A stretch of DNA of 64,000 nt from Lactarius indigo (Eukaryota; Basidiomycota; Agaricomycetes; Russulales; Russulaceae): NCBI GenBank assembly GCA_025766275.1, contig JAFKAC010000018.1:620001-684000 (forward strand). The letters are read 5' to 3'. A program made the position numbers and the translations under genes. Below are positions 1-11,611 of the stretch, one piece after another. The notes below the pieces were generated by a model. That model worked only from the letters and a program-made list of their open reading frames with translations, did not search any database and had not been told where the DNA came from. How positions within the stretch are numbered: the stretch's first letter is position 1; each line of letters opens with the position of its first letter.

Positions 1-151
1 GTAAGGGCACGCCTGTCCCCGACTCATGTTCCGGTTGACGGAAAGACTGTATCAGATAAAACCCAGCAAAAATGGACCATGGAACGGCATCTCCCCGCAG
101 TTCTCAGCACTTTCGTCACTCGGCAGCCGAAGTCCTATTACTTAGCAGATC

Positions 152-1540
152 ATGGGCCATCATCAACACTCACCGCAGACAACTGTCCAATGTTCTCGGG
201 ACCCCGTCCATGTCAGTGACCCGGGATATTCTACGCGGCTACGGAGTCTCCTCGTGCCAGACGCAGGCACATCCCACGATATGTTGGACGGCTCACCATT
301 TTCGTCAACGACTCAACAGCATGGAAACTGTTATTACTATCCAACTGTTGGCCAAGTGAGTCTACAGTTCACGTAGGTTAGTAGGTTATTAAACATTTCA
401 ACGCCAACACAGGTGGACGCGACGATGAACATTTATGGTCCTGTAGTTGCGGGTTTCTTGGATCACCAACCTTCACCAACATTCTCCGGGCTAGACGAGG
501 TCCGTACAACATGCGCACTTGGGGTACCATTGAATGTCATGACAAATGTCTAGATATATCAGACTTTAGTGGATGACAACGTACATCAACGACTATTCAT
601 GGCTCTATCGTCCCTCCTAGATTTTCTTCCTGGACCACAGATGCGAGTGGAAGTACCCAATTCCCAATTAGCGCAGCAGGTGGACTCTATGGCCAATGGT
701 GCCCAGAGGAACGCACGTTTTGATAGCGACAAATCCCAAACTAGTGAGTTGGTTGTCACCACAGCACGCCACGACTCATCGAACTTGGCATTCTCAGTGG
801 CTTTCCTCCCTACAGATGACCAGATGCCGAACGAATTCCGAATCGTCACAGACGTCGTACCCAACTCGAGTGACCATGGACGCTACAAGACAGAGGAGAC
901 ACAAGTCCCAATGATGCCGTTTAGTGCAAAGCCATTTCCAGACGAGTGTTCTTATCCACCGACATCTTTCAAGCGCTCGACAAGTGGCTCCAGGAGGCTT
1001 CGCACGAAGCTTCAAGAAGCAAATCGGGCCTCGCTAACACATAAAGAGGGTAAGCACCTAGGTGAGCCACACAGCCATACTCGTTCTTTTCGCCCACGAT
1101 ATTCTATCGGACAAGCAGCTGATCTGGACCCAATAGCTTCAGCTATGGACCCCCCTTCACAATCATGCACGACACAGGACAGAGGCATGAGGGTAGAAAC
1201 GATGGCTAAGAAACAATATCAATGCAGCTCCTGTCGGGCCATCTTTGCTCAGCGCCAAGGTCTTTCAAGGCACCGCAAAGATAAGCACGAGCCCAAGAAC
1301 AGGTGTGGCTTCTGCACGGTGTTTACATGGTCCAAAGGGCGCCATTATAATTACCAAAGACATCTCAGAGAGGAACACCCTTATGCTGTGCAATCGCCGT
1401 CAGTCAGTGCGACTCCGACTATGCGCAGACGAGGTGTCAACGTAGGAGGCTGGCACTCGTGCCAAGGTTCTGTCGTCCTGGTATCAGATCCGAGTTTGGC
1501 TGAACTTGCTGGGTTGAGCTGCGGCGACTCGCTGGTTTGA
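152..1540 (+). CDS. C2H2 zinc-finger protein, copy 1 (5 exons)
   Basis: Small nuclear-type protein with two C2H2-like fingers; probably DNA- or RNA-binding, target unknown. My exon model is 152-355, 413-499, 563-743, 816-1061 and 1137-1540, which gives 373 aa with no stop; all introns are GT...AG. The start ATG is chosen because the first exon is conserved in all five copies from this Met (consensus MDQHR.SP). Finger 1 is C-x2-C-x12-H-x4-H in the segment YQCSSCRAIFAQRQG; finger 2 follows CGFC and ends with the His pair in RHLREEH. The protein before the fingers is acidic and Ser/Thr-rich, with no other domain recognised. A TATA-like GATAAAACCC lies near 55, about 95 bp upstream. A decayed kinase gene follows downstream. 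The exon lengths, preserved in frame across the copies, argue for a real gene family. Confidence 0.75.
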
Positions 1541-1991
1541 GCGTCATTGCTCTTGGCACGTGGTGGGGTATGTGTGATATGGGGTTATTGTAAGCAACAC
1601 TTGTCAACATGACTGAATGAGCTCGGATCAATTAGGCTTACCCGCAGGAAGTTAAAGCGTACGATACAGTAATGCATTAGTGAGCGCATCAGTCTCGCAA
1701 TGTGTTTGGTCTACCAGTTCCGTACGATATAGAATCAGAATTCTCTCGTCTATCTGCTGCTTGATTTCCTCGTCAATTCCTACAGAGGTAGGTCCCGGTA
1801 CGACTCAGCCGCCGATCAACAAAACAGAGAAAGCTTACTTGCCATATTAGGCGGTTCAGAGGCAGTTCAAAGCTTGGTTCAAATTGTTCACGAACCTCCT
1901 GTTTTTCAGATAGACCGCATTTGATCTGCTGTATTTCACTGATATTTCACTTTCTATCTGTCTCCTTCTGTTATGTTAGTGACTGGAATAT
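1541..1991 (+). other. Spacer between zinc-finger copy 1 and kinase remnant
   Basis: No gene seen. It contains a block starting TAAGCAACACTTGTCA (about 1590) that recurs after copies 2, 3 and 4, probably the conserved 3' UTR of the zinc-finger gene. A second block around 1690-1790 recurs in units 2, 3 and 4. Confidence 0.5.
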
Positions 1992-2880
1992 ATGGATCCA
2001 GAGAAGGTGGGCATATCGGTTTTGCAACGTACTGGTGAGCAAAACGATGGTGCGGCGCGAAGAGTCACACCAGGTGAGCGAGTCAGCTTCATGCAAGAAG
2101 TCGAAATTTTGCGTGCGCGCACCACGACGAATCTCTTGCTCTTGGCGCATCGAGACTGAAGTGAAGTAACATACAGTATTTGACGCCCACTCACGCGTCA
2201 CTGCCACGGCTGTATGTGTCATTCAAGATACGCACACACCACGTGCTCGTGCTGGAGTACGTTGCAGGCGGCGAATTACTGGATGTAGTCAACTAGGACG
2301 AACATACGCGCAGCTAAGCGAATCGCTTTTGCTGCATATAATTCGGGAACTCCTCAGGGCAGTCGAGTGGATGCACGCGCGCTTCGTGGTCCACCGCGAC
2401 ATCAAACTTGAGACTATGTCGATCCCGTGCCTCCATTTTTGGCATAGAATCAATCATATTAATTAGTGACACCCCTTGCCCAGACTTCCTCCTGACAGCC
2501 AACCGCTTTGTATCCTTGCCCGCAGAAGACAAGCCACTCGTGAAGCTGACGGATTTTGGGCTCTCGCGCAAGATCGACCCAGACGATCCATGGCTCAGCA
2601 CCCACTGCGGCTCAGAGTCCTACGCAGCACCAGAGCTACTCGTAGCGGCACACAGCACCAGCACCGACGCCGAGTATCCCCTCCCCTCGCTCTCTCGCGT
2701 GCCGTCCGACGCCCACGGCACACACTCCCACACCCCGCATACTACGAAGCCGCCGCGCGCACGCACTCCAGATACGTACGACGGCCGCGAAACAGACCCG
2801 CGGGCGCTCGGGGTCGTGCTGTTCGCGCTCGCGACGCGCGCACCCCCATTCGACCCCCTGCACATGCATCCCTTCAAATA
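1992..2880 (+). pseudogene. Kin4-like Ser/Thr protein kinase pseudogene, unit 1
   Basis: Pieces of a protein kinase can be read in order: an N-lobe helix-C-like segment MQEVEILRA (about 2090), a hinge HVLVLEYVAGGELLD (about 2240-2285), the catalytic loop VHRDIKLE (about 2390-2413), the DFG motif LVKLTDFGLSRKI (about 2537-2575), and the activation and P+1 region CGSESYAAPELL (about 2605-2640). A C-lobe segment YDGRETDPRALGVVLFAL follows (about 2775-2835). The order and wording resemble fungal CAMKL/Kin4-type kinases. Stops at about 2158 and 2296 and loss of the C-terminal lobe after 2880 argue against a functional gene, although some breaks may be introns. Units 2 and 4 hold equivalent remnants. 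Confidence 0.6.
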
Positions 2881-4556
2881 ATATCCGTTCGTGTTTACCT
2901 GTCAAGTGCGCCACATAAAATTTTATTAGTGTAAACCAAACAATTTTTTAAAACGCTCACTCACCTTCAATCAATCAATCAACCAAGTCGACGAGAGGCT
3001 TTAACGGCGTTGACACAGAAAGCGGCAGAAAATAGGCTGCATACTTTAGATTTTTTTCGCGTATTTGATAACCTCTCTCTGTGTTCTCTTGCTCAGCATT
3101 ACAGTAACTTAGCTTGTTTGTTTGTTTCTGTGCGGAATGTAATTTGGCGTCTTGTACTCCGATGGTCCCTCTGAAAGAGGGGAAAGCAAACCAAACGCCT
3201 CCCGGCCCGCCCTTCACCGGCGCATTTAAGGTGGCGCATTTAACTGCTGCGGACCAGTACACCGCATCTTCTCTGCTACTACTGCCGTCTCCTCACAAAC
3301 GCACCACTTCTCCGCCGAATGAGCCTTTGAACAACCCCTGCACTTCACGGGCCTGCGGTCAACCTTCGGACCGGTAAGATACCCGGGTCTCACTATTTCC
3401 TTTTGCCACGTTATGAGGTCATCTCTTGCTGCCCACTGGCACCCTATTCCCCAACCAGGCCGCTGCGGATGTTTGCTGCGGACGTCTGCCGTAGAACCCA
3501 TCATATCCACAAGAACTTCAGTTGCAGTGCCTTCGAACGACCGGTCTTTGCAAGCGTCTTTGTCTAGATGTTGTCTGAAATATCACAAAGTGGGTCACCA
3601 CTCGGCGGTTCGGAGATGGAAGCTGAAGCGCATGACATATGAGGCCTGGATGAGGTATGGGTGACTCGTAGTGCTGCGCAAGGGGACCCGGTACTGTACA
3701 TGGACGGAATAGGAAATGGACGGGGGTCACGGATGGTGCGGTGCCTGACATTGAGCGTGCCATAGCCTGTTCTGGCAAAAATATGCACTTTGTATGTTTC
3801 AGATACCTTGTTTTGGTATGCGCTTGCGCATAAGAGTTGGCACGTTGCTGTGCTGCTGTAGTCCTTACGAAAAGCATGCCTGTCTTCTCGGCCTGTACTC
3901 AGAGGCTGTCCAAGCGAACAAAGCGGATATCAAAGAACATCACACAGCAATTCGACAGTTATATTTGGTGCTGGAGGGCTTGAGAATTCGCGCCGTGGAG
4001 CATTTGTCGAAATCTTTGGGAAAGGACTAGGTTCCGTACATGTGCCCAATATCTCAAGAAAGGCATGGGAAGTCACGGCACTCCTCCATCTGACAACGCC
4101 ACTGCACCACTCCCATAATGGTTCCCAGGCGATGAACTTCGGGGGAACTATACAAGGGCGGTGTCGCACCATAGCCCAGGTTCGTCTGGGTCTGGACTCT
4201 CACTCTGACTGGCCAATAAGAATGCACGGGTGTCAAGTTGCAAAGCACAGGCTTGTTTTTGAGCCGAACTATCCGGTTATGATTTATGGTTCATGCATGG
4301 TTTATCTTTCGAGTTCGGGTCATGAGGAACTCGTACTCGTCTAGTCAATGGACTCGATAGAGACACATCTGTACCGGACCGGGGGGTTATTACTGGTGAA
4401 TTACCATCCTCGTCCGCTGATTCTCCTACTAGTACACACGATCGGGCTAAAGTATCCGATTTTCTGTTTCCTGTTTCAGCAGGTACTTGAAGCTCAATCT
4501 GGGGTCTTATCTGTGATTCAAAGACCACGCTCGTTGTCGACCTCAAGTTCAGACCT
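2881..4556. other. Conserved 3' part of tandem unit 1, no gene assigned
   Basis: No convincing protein. Several blocks recur in unit 2 (8430-10160) and partly in unit 4 (34670-34990), for example AACCAAGTCGACGAGAG followed by a GTT-rich stretch near 3110. Open frames here are not conserved between units, so the conservation is at DNA level only and reflects duplication. Confidence 0.5.
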
Positions 4557-4621
4557 GTAAGGGCACGCCTGCGCAATGCTTTACTCATGTCCAAGTTGAC
4601 GGTCCGGGTAAGACTGTATCG

Positions 4622-4628
4622 TATAAAA
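4622..4628 (+). promoter_or_regulatory. TATA box of zinc-finger copy 2
   Basis: TATAAAA sits 98 bp upstream of the start ATG at 4720. The same block (ATAAAACCCAGCAA) precedes copies 1 and 3, so it is part of the duplicated promoter. Confidence 0.55.
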
Positions 4629-4719
4629 CCCAGCAAGAATATATAAGGGAATAGAATCTCCCCGCAAGTCTCAGCATTTTCATCTCTCGAGAGCCGAAGT
4701 CCTCATTACCGAGCGGATC

Positions 4720-6101
4720 ATGGTCCATCCTCGACACTCACCGCAGACAGCTGTCCAGTGTCCTTGCGACCCCACCCATGTCAGTGACCTAGGATATTCC
4801 ACACGGCTATGGAGTCCTCTCGCGCAAGACGCAGACATATCCTATGATACGCTAGACAGCTCACAACTTGCGTCAACGGCTCAACAGAACGGAAACAGTT
4901 ATTCCTATTCAACTGTTGGCCAAGTGAGTCTACGGTTCACGTAGACTAGTAGGTTGTTAAACACTTCAACGCCAACACAGGTGGACGCGACAGCGAACAT
5001 TTATAATCCTGTAGTTGCGGGTTCATCAGATCACCAACCTTTACCAACATTCTCCGGGTTAGACGAGGTCCGTACAACATGCGCACTTGTGGTAACACTG
5101 AACGTCGTGACAAATTTCTGGATATATCAGACCTCAGAGGATGATAACTTACATGAACGACTATTCGTGGCTCTATCGTCCCTCCTAGATCTTCTTTCTG
5201 GACCGCCGATTCGAGTCGAAGTACCCGATTCCCAATTTGCGGGGCAGGTGGACTCTATGGCCAATGGTGCCTGGAGGAACGCACGTTTTGATAGTGACAC
5301 ATCCCAAACTGGTGAGTTGGTTCCCACCACAACATACCGCGATTCATCAAACTTGGCATTCTCGGTGGCTTTCCTCCTCGCAGATGACCAGACGCCGAAC
5401 GAATCCCGGGTCATCACAGATGTCGTATCCAATTCGAGTGACCATAGGCGCTACAAGACAGAGGAGACACAGATTCCGATGATGCCGTTTGGTTCAAAGC
5501 TCGAGTGTTCTTATCCCCCAACATCTTTCAAGTGCTCGACAAGTGGTTCTAGGAGGCCTCGCATGAAGTATCAAGAAGCAAGTCGGGCCTCGCCAATACA
5601 TAAAGAGGGTGAACACCTAGGTGAGCCGCACAGCTGTACTTGTTCTTTTTTCGTCCACGATATGCTATCAGACAAGTGGCTGATCTGGACCTAGTAGATT
5701 CAGCTCTGGACCTCCCTTCACAATCATGCACGCCACAGGACGGAGGCATGAGGGTAGAAACGATGGCTAAGAAACAGTACCAATGCAGCTCCTGTTGGGT
5801 CATCTTTGCTCAGCGCCAAGGTCTTTCGAGGCACCGCAAAGATAAGCACGAGCCCAAGAACCAGTGTGGCTTCTGCACGGTGTTCACATGGTCCAAAGGG
5901 CGCCATTATAATTACCAGAGACATCTGAGAGAGAAACACCCTGAAGCTGTGCAATCGCTGTCAGTCAGTGCGACTCCGACTACGCGCAGACGAGGTGTCA
6001 ACGTAGGAGGCTGGCACTCGTGCCAAGGTTTTGTCGTCCTGGTGTCGGATCCGAGTTTGAATGAACTTGCTGGGTTGGGCTGCGGCGACTCGCTGGTTTG
6101 A
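4720..6101 (+). CDS. C2H2 zinc-finger protein, copy 2 (5 exons)
   Basis: Same gene as copy 1. The exon model is 4720-4923, 4981-5067, 5131-5311, 5384-5620 and 5698-6101 and gives 370 aa without a stop. Exons 1, 2, 3 and 5 have exactly the same lengths as copy 1 (204, 87, 181 and 404 nt); exon 4 is 9 nt shorter, a loss of three codons. Both fingers keep their Cys and His residues (YQCSSCWVIFAQRQG; CGFC ... RHLREKH). Differences from copy 1 are scattered substitutions with the frame maintained, which suggests the copy is or was recently under selection. Function is unknown beyond probable nucleic-acid binding. Confidence 0.75.
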
Positions 6102-6529
6102 GCGTCACTGCTCTTGGCACATGGTGGCATATGTATGATATGGGGTTATTGTAAGCAACGCTTGTTAGCATGACTGAATGGGCTCGGATTGATCACCAGT
6201 AGGCTTACCTGCAGGTAGTTAATGTGTATGATAGAGTAATGCGTTAGTGAACGCATCAGTCTCGCAATGTGTTTGGTCTACCGGTTTCGTACGATATAGA
6301 ATCAGAATTCTCTCGTCCATTCTGCTGCTTGATCTCCTCGTCAATTCCTGCAGAGGTGGGTCGCGGTACGACTCAGCCATAGCGAAACAGAGAAAACTTA
6401 CTAGCCATTAGGCAGTTCAGAGGCAGTTCAAAAATGTTTAAAGCTTGGTTCAAAGATTTTTAAACCATTAGTTTGAGCTTTTTTAATGAAAGCATCTTTA
6501 TAAAGTAAATTTTGTTAGTGACTAAACTA
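6102..6529 (+). other. Spacer after zinc-finger copy 2
   Basis: Equivalent of 1541-1991. It contains the shared 3' block (about 6150-6170) and the block at 6255-6300 that also occurs in units 1, 3 and 4. No gene seen. Confidence 0.5.
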
Positions 6530-6884
6530 TGTGGATCCAGACGAGAGAAGGTGGCCATACAATACACTGTACCATAAGTTCAATTTAGGCAAAAGGCCAG
6601 AGTGAGGACACCCTTGTTGAGGTGATTGCACGTGCCAGTGAGCAAAACAACAAAGAGTCACACAAGGTGAGCGAGTGAGCTTCATGCAAGAAGTCGAGGT
6701 GTTACACGTGCGTGAACCACGACAAGTCTCTTGGCGCATCGAGACTGAAGTGATATAACCTTGGAAATAACGTACAGTATTTGACGCGTCGCTTTGCATG
6801 CCACGGCTGTATGCGTCATTTACGGTTCGCATGCACAACGTGCTCGCGCTGGAGTACGTTGCGGGCGGCGAATTACTGGACTTT

Positions 6885-7400
6885 GCCGCTATCGGATCTT
6901 CGGATAGCGGAGGGTCCCACAGCAATAAGACCTCGCCGATGGCAACCACATGAAGTCGGAAAGTTCAGCTGGGCCCTCGAAAGGGTTGCCCGATTTGGCT
7001 GCCCGGAGTACCTGTGAGAGCGCGGCGCCAATGCCGTGCTGGCTGGCTGGCTACTTAAGCCGAGCAGGAAGCCTCCCTCCCGAATCTCCCCACTCACATT
7101 CACCCACTTGCAACCAATTTACCAGGAGTCGCGCCGGGCCATGCTACTAGTCAAATCCCCTGGTAGGTTGTAAGACTGGTAGGCTCCCTAAATGGACTCG
7201 GAAGGTGCAGCGGTCGGGGTAGCGCAGTAGCGGCCCCTGACGAGAACTTTCGCAGGTTTGAAACCGCTGCTGACCGTCTGGCCTTGCCCGTCTCTGGGAA
7301 TACTGTACTGACCCTTATTCTCCGAGGAGGTTGACAGACGGATGCACCATGCAGACAGCCCGAGCGCCCCTCTGCACAAAGTCTGTGTTCTTTTCACTAG
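6885..7400. other. Insertion inside the unit 2 kinase remnant
   Basis: In unit 1 the hinge segment runs straight into the next kinase segment, but here about 0.5 kb of unrelated DNA intervenes. It holds a Pol III-like box pair: GGTAGCGCAGTAGC (about 7217-7230) and GGTTTGAAACC (about 7254-7265). No clear target duplication or terminal repeat was found, so the nature of the insert is open. Confidence 0.35.
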
Positions 7401-7835
7401 CAGGCAGAGGCCGCGCAATGTGGTCAACTCGGACGAGCAACGCGAGCAGCTCAGCGAATCGCTTCTGCGGCGCATACTTCGGGAGCTCGTCAGCGCAGTC
7501 GAGTGGATGCACGCGCGCTTCGTGGTCTACCGTGACATCAAACTTGAGAGTACGTCGATCCCGTGCCTCCCTAATTGACTAATGACATCCCTTTCACAGA
7601 CATTCCCCTGACAGCCAACCCCTTCGTATCCCTGCCCTGGAAGAGATACCGCTCGTCAAACTGACGGACTTTGGGCTCTCGCGCAAGATCGGCCCAGACG
7701 ATCCATGGTTCAGCACGCACTGCAGTTCCGATTCCTACACGGCGCCAGAGCTGCTCGTGGCAGCGCACAGCACCAGCACCGATGCCTCCTCTCCCCTCTC
7801 CTCCCTTCGCTCTCTAGTGCGCCGTCCGACGCCCA

Positions 7836-7942
<107 letters not shown>

Positions 7943-8297
7943 ACGTCTAAACAGCCGCGCGCACGCACGCTAGGTAGGTACGACTGCCGCGAGACAGACC
8001 CATGGGCGCTCGGCGTCGTGCTCTTCGCGGTCGAGACGCGCGCCCTCCTGTTCGACCGCTCATGCTCGACCCGCCGCCCGCAGTCGCGGATGCCGAGCCC
8101 GCGTGCACGGGGAGTGGAATTGGCATGCTACCCCTGTGGGCGAGAAGGCGCAGGCGCGCGGGGCGCAGCTTGTGTGGCTTGCGCCGGTGCGGGACGTCGT
8201 GGGGCGGTTACTGGTTTGTGATCCGCGGCGACGGGCGCGCGTTGGTGCGCTTTGGGAGGAATTATGGATGAGGTACGGCGAGGCTGTGGTGCCTTGA

Positions 8298-10160
8298 TAT
8301 TCGTGCCACGGCACCGGCGTCTAATTCTGACCTACTTCAAAACAAAAACGGGCGATACCGTCGAACCTGCACCTGCACCCCTACAATTAATTCGTTCGTA
8401 CATCTACCTTGTCATCGAAGCGTCCCAGCTAGATATTAATGCAAACTCAACAATTACTAAAATATTCACAACCAACCAAGTCGACGAGAGACTTACGGCA
8501 TTGCCTCAGAAAATAGGCCGCATACTTTGAATTTTTTGTGTTCGATAACCTCTCTGTTTTCCTGCTCGGCATTACAGTAACTTACCTTGTTTGTTTTTTT
8601 CTGTGAATCAGATTGTCATTTGACGTCCTGTACTTCGTCGCTGTGGTGATGGTTTCGACCTCGACAAGGTTTCTTTTTTTTTTTGAATCCATCCGGTCCC
8701 AGCATCACGACAAGCCTGCCGTTTCAGGCGAGCTGTAGCGTCTAGACGTTGTTTTGTATGTTCATTGACCATGGCATCAGACGCCAAGAGTTTCATCTCA
8801 CTCCCCTTCCTGAGTCGGTTCGGGACAGCGTTCCGCTAAAGTTTAGTGGGCGATGGACGTTTTTGGAGTGATATATACCACCCTGGAGAGTTGTCTTGCG
8901 GCAGGTAGTGTGGTAGGGACAGTCATGGAGTATGTGGTCGTCAGTCTTACAGTGACAAGGTGTTAGCGCATGTCAGCGTCTGAAGCCCCCAGCCCCCTTT
9001 TCCCACTCCACATTTTGCACGGCCCTTCACTTTTAGTGCGGACGCACCCCATTTCCTTGACTATGACACCGGGTCTTACAAAGCATGGGATTGTCCGAGT
9101 AAGCTGCCCACCTATTCCCCAAATAGCCTACTGCGGACGCCTGCGTGGGCCGTCTGCCGTAGAACCCTTATCCATATCGATAACCACAAAATCACAAAAG
9201 GATATGACCGCTCGGTGGTTCGGAGATGAAGGCTGGAGCTTCGATGGACCTGAAGCATGCATAATGCATGAGGCCTGGATAAGGAGTGCGAGGCAAGGAG
9301 ACCGTACTCTGTATCGTGATATGGATGGAAAGGAATAGGAAACGGGCGGCGGGTCCCATGGCTGGTGCAGTGCCAATTATTGAACGTGACATGGCCAGTT
9401 TTGGCATGAATATGCGCTCACATGTTTCAGATGCCTTGTTTTGGTATACGCCCACGCGTCAAAGTTCAAGTTGGCACATTAGCTATGGTCCTCTCGTTCC
9501 CGTGGGGCTTAGGGGAAGCCCGCGTCTGTTGTTAGTGGGTCGCCTAGATTGGTGGTCACCTGTACCGAGAGGCTGTCCAGGCGAACAAGGTGAAAACAAC
9601 AAAGCACAACGCAGAAATGCAATTCGACACTGGTGCTCGGCACTTGAGGGCTCGAAGACTTGCGCCTGTGGAGCATTGGTAGGAAATTTCTAAGGTAATG
9701 AGTGTTGCGGCACCACTCCACCTGACAGCGCCACTAAAAACTGGCCGCTGACTTCGGAAGGGATCGGTGGGGGGGGGGGGGCCTTCGGGGGTTACGGTGT
9801 AATGGCCTGGGTGCGTCTAGTCTGGACCTTAGGCAGAGTAGCCAATAAGAAGTTAAGAACGCAAGGGGGTGCCAAGTCGCGAACAGCTGCAGCGGTCCGC
9901 AATAGTCTCCACCCTTAATTGGGCCGAACTGTCGGGTTAAGATCTATTCCTCGAGGCTTGAGTTTAGGTCAAGAAAAACTTTTCTATTTCTTTCTTGGGG
10001 CTGTGATCGTCTCGCCTAGCAAGTACAAATAGTCCGGGGTTACTCCGGAGTCTTATCTATGATATGAGAGGACGTCCCGCGAACGGGCCAAACCCTCGGA
10101 CCCAGAGTAGTAGGATCATGCGACCATCGCTGTTTTGGGATCAGAATCGAGTTTATGCCT
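8298..10160. other. Conserved 3' part of tandem unit 2, no gene assigned
   Basis: Matches 2940-4556 of unit 1 in blocks. It includes a run of G at about 9768-9780. No reading frame is conserved between the two units. Confidence 0.45.
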
Positions 10161-10311
10161 GTAAGGGCATGCCTTCCTGCTACCCATGTACGCACTAACA
10201 GCGAGACTGCATCGGATAAAACCCAGCAAGAATGGACAAGGAAATGGCATCTCCTCCCGGGTCTCAGCACTTTCATCTCTGTAAGCCGAAGTTCTCATTA
10301 CTTAGCGGATC

Positions 10312-11611
10312 ATGGACCAACATCGACATTCACCGCAACCAACTGACCAATTTTCTTGGGACCCTGTCCGTGTCGGTGACTATGACCCTGAATTTTCAAC
10401 ACAGTTACGGAGTCTTCTCGTGCCAGGTGCAGGCATATTCCATGATACTTGGGACAACTCACCACTTCTGTCGATGACTCGACAGCACAGAGGCGGTTAT
10501 TTCTCTTCAATTGTCAGTCAAGTGAGTCCACAATCACAATTCACGTAGGTTAGTGGGTTTTGAATATCTCAATGCCAACACAGGTGGATGCGACGGTGAA
10601 CAATCGTACTCCTGTAGTTGCGGGTTCCTCAAATCACCAACCTTCACCAACGTTCTCCCATTTAGACAAGGTCCGTATAACATGCATACTTGGGTACCGT
10701 TGAATGTCATGACAAATGTCTGAAATGTCTGTCAGATATATCAGGGTTCAGTGGATGAAAGCACACACCAACGACCGTTCATGGTTTTATGGTCCCTCCC
10801 AGACGTTTTTCCTGGACCTCAAACGCAAGTGGAAGTATCCGATACACAATTAGCGGTTCAGGTGGACTCTATGGCTGATGGTGCCCAGAGGAAACGATGT
10901 TTTGATAGCGACACACCCCAAATCGGTGAGTTGGTTGGCACCACAGCATACCATGACTGATTAAACTTGGCATTCTTGGTGTGGCTCTCCCTCTTGCAGA
11001 CGGCCATATATCGAATGAATCTCTGGTCATCACAGACGTCGTAGCCAACTCAAGTGCCGCTGAGCGCTATAAGACAGAAATTCTGATGATGCCGTTCGGT
11101 GGAAAGTTGTTGCCAGACAACTGTTCTTATCTACCGGCATCTTTCAGGTGCTCGACAAGCGGCTCCAAGAGACGGCGTACAATGTATCAAGAAGCGGACC
11201 GAGCCTCGCCAACACATAACAAGGGCGGACACCTAGGTGAGCCATGCCGCCATACTTATTCTTTCTTTTCGTCCATGATATGCTATCGGATAAGTGGCTG
11301 ATCTGGAACCAGTAGCTTCTGTCCCAGCACCCCGATTGAAATTATGTTCGCCACAGGGTCGAGGCATGAGGGTAGAAAAGGTGGCCAAGGGACAGTATCA
11401 ATGCAGTTCCTGTGGGGTCATCTTTGCTCAGCGCCAAGGTCTTTCGAGGCACCGCAAGGATAAGCACGAGCCCAAGAACCAGTGTGGCTTCTGCAAGGAT
11501 TTCACGTGGTCCAAAGGGCGCTATTATATGTACCAAAGACATCTCCGAGAGGAGCACCCTGACGCAGTGCAATCGCCGTCAGTCAGTGTGACCCTGATCG
11601 CACACAGATGA
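10312..11611 (+). CDS. C2H2 zinc-finger protein, copy 3 (5 exons, shortened C-terminus)
   Basis: Same five-exon gene: 10312-10521, 10584-10670, 10745-10925, 11000-11236 and 11316-11611, giving 336 aa. Introns 2 and 3 differ in length and intron 3 contains in-frame stops, so splicing is required; the exons still join in frame. The two fingers are complete (YQCSSCGVIFAQRQG; CGFCKDFTWSKGR). A small change after the second finger creates TGA at 11609-11611, about 35 residues earlier than in copies 1 and 2, so only the tail after the fingers is lost. A TATA-like GATAAAACCC lies near 10215. Confidence 0.7.

Larger units (their letters stand above)
1..4556 (+). repeat. Tandem unit 1 (zinc-finger gene + kinase remnant)
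   Basis: The window begins with GTAAGGGCACGCCTG and the same sequence starts the next unit at 4557, so the first repeat is 4556 bp long or slightly more if it begins before the window. It holds a C2H2 gene (152-1540), a kinase pseudogene (1992-2880) and a shared 3' segment (2940-4556). The 3' segment matches unit 2 in blocks, for example around 3430-3500 versus 9105-9170 and 3890-4010 versus 9571-9690. This is a gene-pair duplication, not a simple satellite. Confidence 0.75.

Noticed and set aside
72..359. Alternative 95-codon first frame for zinc-finger copy 1 from the ATG at 72
   Set aside because: The frame is not conserved in copies 3-5, while the frame starting at 152 is conserved in all five and splices in phase.
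7210..7275. Possible tRNA gene
   Set aside because: The A and B box-like sequences and outer pairing are suggestive, but the T-arm and anticodon arm do not fold properly.
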